Assembly: GCA_018608925.1 (NCBI GenBank)
Contig: JABAYQ010000025.1
Coordinates: forward strand, 1-5,332
Length of the DNA stretch: 5,332 nucleotides
Source of the DNA: Cryomorphaceae bacterium
Lineage (GTDB): Bacteria; Bacteroidota; Bacteroidia; Flavobacteriales; UBA7312
Direction: 5' to 3'
Within the stretch, counting starts at the first letter, position 1. The number at the start of each line of letters is the position of its first letter. Below, in pieces: positions 1 to 5,332 of this stretch. Position numbers and translations under genes: made by a program. The notes under the pieces are model-generated. The model did not search any database. It was given only the letters and a program-made list of their open reading frames with translations, and was not told the DNA's origin.

Positions 1-2
1 AG

Positions 3-1241
3 GCCGCTGCCCATACAAATCGTGAGCTTGGTGTTTTAACATCAGAAAAAAGAGATTTAATTTCTCAGGTTTGTGACGAAATACTCGAAGGAAAACACGA
101 TGATCAATTTCCTTTGGTAGTATGGCAAACAGGTTCGGGTACTCAGTCAAACATGAATACTAATGAAGTGATTGCTAATAGAGCTCATGTTATTTCAGGA
201 GGAAGCCTTACGGACGAAATAAAAAAAATTCACCCTAATGATGACGTTAATAAGTCTCAATCTTCTAACGATACATTTCCAACAGGAATGCATATTGCAT
301 CTTATAAAATGGTTGTCGAAACAACTATTCCTGGGGTTCAGCAATTAAGAGATACTCTTAAAGCTAAATCTGTAAAATTTATGGATGTTGTTAAAATTGG
401 TAGAACACACCTAATGGATGCAACTCCTTTAACTTTAGGACAAGAATTTTCTGGTTATGTTTCTCAATTAGACCATGCCCTGATTGCTCTTAATAATACT
501 TTAGCCCATCTTTCTGAGCTTGCCCTTGGTGGTACAGCTGTAGGAACAGGTATTAATACACCTAGTGGTTATTCAGAACTAGTAGCTGAAAAGATTGCTA
601 GTTTTACTGATTTGCCTTTTATAACTGCCCCAAATAAATTTGAGTCTTTAGCTGCACACGATGCTATTGTAGAAACTCATGGAGCTCTAAAGCAATTAGC
701 AGTTTCTTTAAATAAAATTGGTAATGATATTCGATTGTTGTCGTCAGGACCTAGAAGTGGTATTGGTGAGTTAATCATCCCTTCTAACGAGCCTGGATCG
801 TCTATAATGCCAGGAAAAGTTAATCCTACCCAATGCGAGGCTATTACAATGGTTTGCGCTCAAGTAATGGGTAATGATGTTGCTATTTCTGTAGGGGGAA
901 TGCAAGGTCATTACGAATTGAATGTTTTTAAACCAATGATGGCGTTTAATTTGCTTCAATCGGCAAGATTGTTGGGAGATGCTTGCGTTTCTTTTGACCA
1001 AAACTGTGTTCAAGGTATTGAGCCAAATTATTCTAATTTGAAAAAGAATTTAGATAACTCCTTAATGCTTGTTACTGCTTTAAATACTAAAATAGGATAT
1101 GAGAAAGCAGCTACAATTGCTAAGACGGCTCATAAAAATGGTACAACATTGAAAGAAGAATCAATAAATCTTGGTTATCTAACTGCTCAAGAATTTGATG
1201 AGTGGGTTAAGCCAAAAGATATGTGTGGAAGTCTGAAATAG
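3..1241 (+). CDS. fumC: Fumarate hydratase class II (fumarase C), 5'-truncated by window edge
   Basis: This enzyme reversibly hydrates fumarate to L-malate in the TCA cycle. It is a cytoplasmic, iron-independent homotetramer of the fumarase/aspartase superfamily. The frame is open from base 3 with no start codon in the window, and the 412 visible residues lack about 50-55 N-terminal residues compared with a usual length near 465. Visible landmarks, in visible-residue numbering, are GSGTQSNMN (about 44-52), [14 protein letters not shown] (about 77-90), [10 protein letters not shown] with the catalytic-site His (about 133-142), and the family signature [11 protein letters not shown] (about 265-275) carrying the catalytic Ser loop. 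The residues TQCE after the signature favour fumarase over aspartase. A TTG at 114 is not the start, because the codons before it already encode conserved fumarase sequence ([17 protein letters not shown]). The gene converges on manC, with one base between the stop codons. The promoter lies outside the window. The identification is firm. Confidence 0.97.
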   Translation, partial: AAAHTNRELGVLTSEKRDLISQVCDEILEGKHDDQFPLVVWQTGSGTQSNMNTNEVIANRAHVISGGSLTDEIKKIHPNDDVNKSQSSNDTFPTGMHIASYKMVVETTIPGVQQLRDTLKAKSVKFMDVVKIGRTHLMDATPLTLGQEFSGYVSQLDHALIALNNTLAHLSELALGGTAVGTGINTPSGYSELVAEKIASFTDLPFITAPNKFESLAAHDAIVETHGALKQLAVSLNKIGNDIRLLSSGPRSGIGELIIPSNEPGSSIMPGKVNPTQCEAITMVCAQVMGNDVAISVGGMQGHYELNVFKPMMAFNLLQSARLLGDACVSFDQNCVQGIEPNYSNLKKNLDNSLMLVTALNTKIGYEKAATIAKTAHKNGTTLKEESINLGYLTAQEFDEWVKPKDMCGSLK

Positions 1242-1242
1242 A

Positions 1243-2319
1243 CTATTTGCTAGATTTTTTCTTTAAATCAGAAACAAATTTTTTGATTTCTTGCTCATTG
1301 TTTTTTTGACAAATCAATAAGGTGTTGTCGTTTTCTACAACAATGTATCCTTCCAATCCTTGGATTACAACTGTTTTCCCTTTTGGCATATTAATTATGT
1401 TGTCTTTAGAGTCATAAACTGTGACGTTTTTACCAATGATTCCATTTTTTGATTCGTCTAAATTTAGATGGGTTTGAAGAGATGTCCATGTGCCTAAATC
1501 ACTCCAGCCAAAGTCGGATAATTGGACATAAACATTATCTGACTTTTCCATTATCCCGTAGTCAACAGATATGTTTTTACAATGAGGATATATTCTATTT
1601 ATAAACTCCGATTCTCCTTCTGTATTATAAAGGTCTTTTCCTTCTTCAAAAAGATCATACATGTCTCTTAAATGCTTTCTTATAGAAAGTAAAATTGATT
1701 TTGCATTCCAAATAAAAATTCCTGCATTCCATAAAAAATCTCCGCTATCTAAAAACTTGACGGCTAAGTCTTCGTTGGGTTTTTCTGTAAAAGTTTTTAC
1801 TTTATTGATTTCTTCATTATGGTCTAATTTGCTTTTAAACTGAATGTAGCCATATCCTGTGTCAGGTCTTGTAGGCTTAATTCCTAGCGTTATTAAATAA
1901 TCTTTTCTACTACTTATTTCAAAACATTTATTAACGATAGAACAAAACTCATCTTCATTAGTAATCAGATGATCAGAGGGAGCGACAATAATGTTTGCCT
2001 CTGGTTCTTTTTGAGCAATTTTAAAAGCAGCATAAGCAATACACGGAGCAGTATTTCTCATCATTGGTTCGCAAAGAATATTGCTCACTTCCATTTCAGG
2101 AATTTGGTCTATACAATGCTGTTTGTACTTTTCATTAGTTACAATTAAAATATTTTGAGCTGGACAGATTTTTGAGAGTCGTCTGAATGTTTGTTGGATG
2201 AGTGTTTCACCAGTATCTAAGATATCAAGAAATTGCTTTGGAAAGGAAGAGGTGCTCATAGGCCAAAATCGTGAACCAATTCCACCTGCCATTATAACTG
2301 CGTAGTTTTTTTTATCCAT
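1243..2319 (-). CDS. manC: Mannose-1-phosphate guanylyltransferase (GDP-mannose pyrophosphorylase), single-domain form
   Basis: This enzyme makes GDP-mannose from GTP and mannose-1-phosphate in the cytoplasm. GDP-mannose feeds synthesis of mannose- and fucose-containing polysaccharides and glycans. The 358-residue protein is a nucleotidyltransferase with the nucleotide-binding signature GGIGSRFWP (residues 12-20), PKQF (27-30), EPMMRNTAP (84-92), PSDH (114-117), TGYGYI (154-159), FTEKP (177-181), WNAGIF (198-203) and DFGWSDLGTW (269-278). A short beta-rich tail (about 296-340) follows. It lacks the C-terminal cupin phosphomannose isomerase domain of the longer bifunctional enzymes of about 470 residues, so it should be monofunctional. 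It starts at ATG 2319 without an obvious Shine-Dalgarno sequence, 55 bp after the SprT-like gene in the same direction. No convincing promoter or terminator was found in that gap, so it may be the last gene of the feo transcript. The family call is strong. Sugar specificity (mannose rather than another hexose phosphate) is inferred from the family. Confidence 0.93.
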   Translation of the reverse strand: MDKKNYAVIMAGGIGSRFWPMSTSSFPKQFLDILDTGETLIQQTFRRLSKICPAQNILIVTNEKYKQHCIDQIPEMEVSNILCEPMMRNTAPCIAYAAFKIAQKEPEANIIVAPSDHLITNEDEFCSIVNKCFEISSRKDYLITLGIKPTRPDTGYGYIQFKSKLDHNEEINKVKTFTEKPNEDLAVKFLDSGDFLWNAGIFIWNAKSILLSIRKHLRDMYDLFEEGKDLYNTEGESEFINRIYPHCKNISVDYGIMEKSDNVYVQLSDFGWSDLGTWTSLQTHLNLDESKNGIIGKNVTVYDSKDNIINMPKGKTVVIQGLEGYIVVENDNTLLICQKNNEQEIKKFVSDLKKKSSK

Positions 2320-2374
2320 GAGTTTGCTTGTTTGTAGGAATGTAAAAGTAGTAAAATCAATACATATTTTCTAA

Positions 2375-2956
2375 TTATTGATTTAGAACTATTTTACAAT
2401 TAGGATTAAAGAGGTATAATTTATTATTTGCAATTTTTCTACACTTTATTCTTGTTCTTACTTTGCAAATTCTTTCAAATGCATTTCCATCGACAGTAAA
2501 AAACCGTGTGTTATCTTCTATTTCACAAACTACAAGGTGTTTCTCATCGTCGTAATTGCTTAATATGGAGAATAGTTTAGGATCAGAACAGGTCGATGCT
2601 TTCGGATTCTTTATATGATGAGAAATGGATTTCTGTATATCTTCTGGTAAAATAGGAATGAAGTTTAGCATCAGTCTTTGAAATGTCATTTTCCATTCTG
2701 TGCCATGAGGTAAGACAGCGTTTCTGTATTTTTCAAAAACGAACATATGTGCTATTTCGTGAGTTAAGGTTACAAGAAATGCATATTTATTTAAATCATT
2801 ATTAATGGTAATATGATGCTGGTTGTTCACAAACCTATAGTCTCCAAGTTTTGTTTTTCTTGGGTTGCTTATCTTGAGATTGCAGTTGTGTTGCTCAAGC
2901 CACTCTGAAATTTGTTGTATGCTTTGGGCTGGTAAATAAGCGCTTAGCGAGTACAT
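2375..2956 (-). CDS. SprT-like zinc metalloprotease domain protein
   Basis: This is a 193-residue cytoplasmic protein of the SprT-like family, whose eukaryotic relatives (Spartan) cleave DNA-protein crosslinks. The role of the bacterial members is poorly defined. The zincin motif HEIAH is at residues 66-70 in THEIAHMF, and the downstream HG at 84-85 (PHGTEWK) supplies the likely third metal ligand. No signal peptide or membrane segment is seen. The C-terminal part (about 120-193) holds Cys123, Cys144, Cys164, Cys172 and Cys187 but no CxxC pair, so the classic SprT zinc ribbon appears absent or divergent. The region ends in a YLFNPNCKIVL stretch resembling tails I recall from Flavobacteriia homologues. 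The ATG overlaps the feoB stop by one base (TAATG), pointing to translational coupling with feoB. The start is well supported by this overlap and by the N-terminal helix leading into the domain. Membership of the family is confident; the substrate is unknown. Confidence 0.88.
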   Translation of the reverse strand: MYSLSAYLPAQSIQQISEWLEQHNCNLKISNPRKTKLGDYRFVNNQHHITINNDLNKYAFLVTLTHEIAHMFVFEKYRNAVLPHGTEWKMTFQRLMLNFIPILPEDIQKSISHHIKNPKASTCSDPKLFSILSNYDDEKHLVVCEIEDNTRFFTVDGNAFERICKVRTRIKCRKIANNKLYLFNPNCKIVLNQ

Positions 2957-5070
2957 TACTTTAATAATTGATAAGCTACGTAGCTAGCAAAGTAAGCTAG
3001 TGCACTCATATATACAAACTGAATTAATGGCCATTTCCATCCGTTAGTTTCTCTGTACACTATTGCTAATGTGCTCATACACTGCATAGCAAAAGCGTAA
3101 AATAACATTAGAGATATTGCAACCGCAGGTGTGAAAAATGCTTCGCCTGTTTCAGGATTTTTATGAGACATTAATTTCTCTTTAATCGACTTGCTATTGT
3201 TAGAATCGCCAACACTATAGATTGTAGACATGGTTCCAACAAAAACTTCTCTAGCTGCAAAAGAAGTAATAATAGAAATGCCTATTCTCCAATCGAAGCC
3301 CAAAGGTCTTATGGCAGGTTCAATGCTTTTTCCGATAATACCAGCATAAGATGCTTCTAATTTTTCACTTGCAATTAGCGCTTCAGAGTTTTCTTCTAGT
3401 TCATATTTTTGCTCAATCTGCTCAAAAGTATTTGAAGGCCCATAAGAAGACAGAACCCACAAAACGATAGATACAGCAACAATTATTTTACCAGCATCTA
3501 CAAGAAATATTTTAACTTTTTCTACTAAGGTTATTGCTACACTTTTCCAGTCTGGAGCTTTATAGGTAGGCATTTCCATAACGTAAAAAGATTTTTCTTC
3601 AGACTTCAATATATGTTTCATGATTTTTGCTACTACTAGAGCTGCAATAAAACCAATCAGGTAAAACCCCATCATAATTAATCCTTGAAGATTGAAAATG
3701 AGCCAACTTTTTTCTGAAGGAATCATCATCGAAATTAATAAGGTATAGACAGGGATTCTTGCAGAACAACTCATTAACGGAACAACCATAATAGTAATGA
3801 TTCTTTCTTTCCAGTTTGGTATTGTTCTAGCTGACATAACAGCCGGAATAGCACAAGCAGCACCACTCAAAAGAGGTATAATCGAACGGCCAGAAAGTCC
3901 AAATCCTCTCATTATTTTATCGGTAATGAAACTAACTCTAGACATATAGCCAGTATCTTCTAGAATTGCAATAAAAGCAAAAAGTATGGCTATTTGAGGA
4001 ATGAAAATGACAATGCCCCCTAAGCCTGCAATAATACCGTCAACAATTAAATTGTTTAAGGCTCCCGCCGGAAGTATTTCAGAAACAAATACAGAAAGAT
4101 TTGCCATCCCTTGATCAATTAGATCCATTGGTAAAGATGACCATGAAAAAACGGCTTGAAAAATTAGAAATAAAACACTTAAAAACACCACAAATCCCCA
4201 AATAGGATGAGTAATGATATTGTCTAATTTCTGAGTAAGATTATTATTTTTGCTAGATTTAGGATAGACGACGCATTCTTCTAATAATTGAGAAATAGAC
4301 TTGTATCTACGAACTGTTTCTGTTGCTTGAGCTCTCTTAGGATTGAATTTGTTTTCTACCAGAACATTTTCTAACTGTTCTTTTATAACTTTAGAATAAT
4401 GTTTATTGCTTTTTATATTACAAGCTAGCTGCAGGCAAGTAAAGTCGTTTATTTTTAATCCTATTATTTCTTTTATTCCCTCAAATGTTTCTTTACTAAT
4501 ATTATTTATATCAACAAAGTCTTCAGGAAGTTTTTGGTTCTCAAATTTTAAGATTGCTTGTTTTAGATTGCCAATTCCAATCTTTTTTCTAGCATTGATG
4601 GTAATTACAGGAATTCCAAGTTTTTTCTCTAGGCTTTCTACATTAATGACAATGCCGTCAGACTCTACAAGATCCATCATGTTTAAAGCTAAAATAGACG
4701 GAATCTTTAGATCTATTACCTGAGTAGCTAAGTTGAGTGACCTTTTTAAGTTTGATGCGTCTGCAACTATTATATTAACATCTGGTTTGTTTTCGTGAAA
4801 AGGATTGCAAAGCACTTCCGAACAAATAGTTTCTTCCATTGATTTAGGATACAAGCTATATGTTCCTGGCAGGTCAATGAATTCGGTGTCTATGATGTTT
4901 GTACTAGCAAGTTGAGAAATTTGACAAGCTCCAACTTTTTTTTCCACCGTAATTCCAGGGAAATTTCCTACCTTTTGATTTAGGCCAGTTAAGTTGTTAA
5001 AAAGGGTGGTTTTTCCGCTATTAGGATTTCCTACTAGTGCAACCGTAATTTTTCTTTTACTATCTTTCAA
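2956..5070 (-). CDS. feoB: Ferrous iron transport protein B (FeoB), TTG start
   Basis: This is the inner-membrane Fe(II) uptake permease with an N-terminal G-protein domain, 704 residues long. Within the GTPase domain are G1 GNPNSGKT (14-21), the G2 region NFPGIT (36-41), G3 DLPG (66-69), G4 NMMD (130-133) and a G5-like INARKK (158-163), followed by a helical spacer to about 270. The membrane part starts near 288 and contains two Gate repeats. Its landmarks are SGAACAIPAVMSART (402-416), PLMSCSARIPVY (431-442), AAREVFVGTMSTIY (605-618) and MQCMSTLA (662-669), including the conserved transport-path cysteines 406, 435 and 664. It is shorter than the 773-residue E. coli protein but typical of Bacteroidota as I know them. 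The start codon is TTG. The frame upstream is open only to a stop at 5106-5104 and offers no ATG or GTG, and the G1 motif begins just 13 residues in. It follows feoA by 5 bp, with purine-rich GATAAGAAGA just before the start, and overlaps the SprT-like gene by one base. No feoC or small Cys-rich partner gene follows. Confidence 0.97.
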   Translation of the reverse strand: MKDSKRKITVALVGNPNSGKTTLFNNLTGLNQKVGNFPGITVEKKVGACQISQLASTNIIDTEFIDLPGTYSLYPKSMEETICSEVLCNPFHENKPDVNIIVADASNLKRSLNLATQVIDLKIPSILALNMMDLVESDGIVINVESLEKKLGIPVITINARKKIGIGNLKQAILKFENQKLPEDFVDINNISKETFEGIKEIIGLKINDFTCLQLACNIKSNKHYSKVIKEQLENVLVENKFNPKRAQATETVRRYKSISQLLEECVVYPKSSKNNNLTQKLDNIITHPIWGFVVFLSVLFLIFQAVFSWSSLPMDLIDQGMANLSVFVSEILPAGALNNLIVDGIIAGLGGIVIFIPQIAILFAFIAILEDTGYMSRVSFITDKIMRGFGLSGRSIIPLLSGAACAIPAVMSARTIPNWKERIITIMVVPLMSCSARIPVYTLLISMMIPSEKSWLIFNLQGLIMMGFYLIGFIAALVVAKIMKHILKSEEKSFYVMEMPTYKAPDWKSVAITLVEKVKIFLVDAGKIIVAVSIVLWVLSSYGPSNTFEQIEQKYELEENSEALIASEKLEASYAGIIGKSIEPAIRPLGFDWRIGISIITSFAAREVFVGTMSTIYSVGDSNNSKSIKEKLMSHKNPETGEAFFTPAVAISLMLFYAFAMQCMSTLAIVYRETNGWKWPLIQFVYMSALAYFASYVAYQLLK

Positions 5071-5075
5071 TCTTC

Positions 5076-5303
5076 TTATCTTTCTTGCTGTACTAGAACA
5101 GTATCAGCTTCATCTTTTCTTACGCTTAATAAATAGCCAGAAATAGAAATTGCAATAGGGTCGCCAAGAGGAGCTGTGCGTTCGATAGAAACCTTTTCTC
5201 CTGGAAGACAGCCCATCTCCATTAGTTTTAAAGACATTTCTGTATCTGAAAAAGAGTCTATTATACCCTCTTCACCTTGTTTTAAGTCAGCTAACTTTAT
5301 CAT
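5076..5303 (-). CDS. feoA: Ferrous iron transport protein A (FeoA)
   Basis: This is a small cytoplasmic SH3-like protein of 75 residues that partners FeoB and is needed for efficient ferrous-iron uptake. The whole length is one FeoA domain: MIKLADLKQGEEG at the start, the turn LMEMGCLPGE (27-36), the core APLGDPI (44-50), and the closing strand GYLLSVRKDEA (56-66). It is a stand-alone gene rather than fused to feoB, and its length is normal for the family. The ATG at 5303 is chosen because MIKLADL matches the usual N-terminus. No Shine-Dalgarno sequence is visible in the 29 bases left before the window edge, which is ordinary for Bacteroidota. It is the first gene of the minus-strand block within the window and lies 5 bp ahead of feoB, so the two are almost certainly co-transcribed. 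A weak inverted repeat at 5308-5324 could be an operator but is not proven. Confidence 0.95.
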   Translation of the reverse strand: MIKLADLKQGEEGIIDSFSDTEMSLKLMEMGCLPGEKVSIERTAPLGDPIAISISGYLLSVRKDEADTVLVQQER

Positions 5304-5332
5304 GGTGCTAATTTACTTATTTAGAATTAATC

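Noticed and set aside
114..116. TTG as the start of the fumarase gene
   Set aside because: The same frame stays open back to base 3 and encodes conserved class II fumarase sequence before this codon, so the gene is cut by the window edge and does not start here.
771..1013. 80-codon minus-strand open frame inside fumC
   Set aside because: It lies wholly antisense to a strongly conserved part of fumarase, including the signature loop, and its translation shows no recognisable domain.
1265..1289. Possible hairpin AAATCA/TGATTT near the fumC-manC junction as a terminator
   Set aside because: The stem is only six mostly A-T pairs around a 13-base loop and lies inside manC coding sequence. It is too weak for an intrinsic terminator.
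1661..1843. 60-codon plus-strand open frame inside manC
   Set aside because: It is antisense to conserved manC sequence and its translation is low-information, as expected of a shadow frame in AT-rich DNA.
2320..2374. Bacteroidota-type promoter (TTTG, about 19 bp, TAnnTTTG) in the gap before manC
   Set aside because: On the minus strand the gap contains TACTTTTA, which partly resembles the -7 element, but no TTTG-like -33 element is at the right distance. The match is too weak to claim.
2974..2985. Perfect 12-bp palindrome AGCTACGTAGCT near the feoB 3' end, upstream of the sprT-like start
   Set aside because: About one perfect 12-bp palindrome is expected by chance in a window of this size. 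The bases encode the FeoB C-terminus and the symmetry does not extend further.
4406..4723. 105-codon plus-strand open frame inside feoB, with hydrophobic Phe/Ile/Ser-rich translation
   Set aside because: It is antisense to the FeoB GTPase domain. The hydrophobic look follows from Lys/Asn/Asp-rich codons read on the opposite strand, and no domain is recognisable.

Overview
The window is a compact, AT-rich piece of bacterial chromosome. It carries five genes and almost no non-coding DNA. The proteins resemble those of Bacteroidota, most likely a member of the Flavobacteriia. The reasons are a short single-domain mannose-1-phosphate guanylyltransferase next to a SprT-like metalloprotease, a short FeoB of about 700 residues, and no clear Shine-Dalgarno sequence before the ATG starts. 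The taxonomic call rests on recognising protein style and gene order, not on a search.

Layout: the left end (3-1241, plus strand) is a class II fumarase (fumC) that has lost roughly its first 50-55 residues to the window edge. It converges on a minus-strand block of four genes. In transcription order, from right to left, these are feoA (5303-5076), feoB (5070-2956), a SprT-like zinc metalloprotease (2956-2375) and a GDP-mannose-forming guanylyltransferase, manC-like (2319-1243). Only one base separates the fumC stop from the manC stop.

How the genes work together: FeoA and FeoB form the ferrous-iron uptake system. FeoB is the G-protein-coupled inner-membrane permease and FeoA its small SH3-like cytoplasmic partner. 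The SprT-like gene starts inside the feoB stop codon (TAATG), so it is probably translated by coupling with feoB. manC follows after a 55-bp gap and is probably in the same transcript, although no functional link to iron is evident. FumC is an iron-independent TCA-cycle enzyme and belongs to a separate transcription unit.

I see no mobile element, CRISPR array, RNA gene, tandem repeat or obvious new system. The points worth a second look are a TTG start for feoB, the feoB/sprT coupling, the absence of terminator space between fumC and manC, an unusual cysteine set in the SprT-like protein, and a weak inverted repeat just upstream of feoA.
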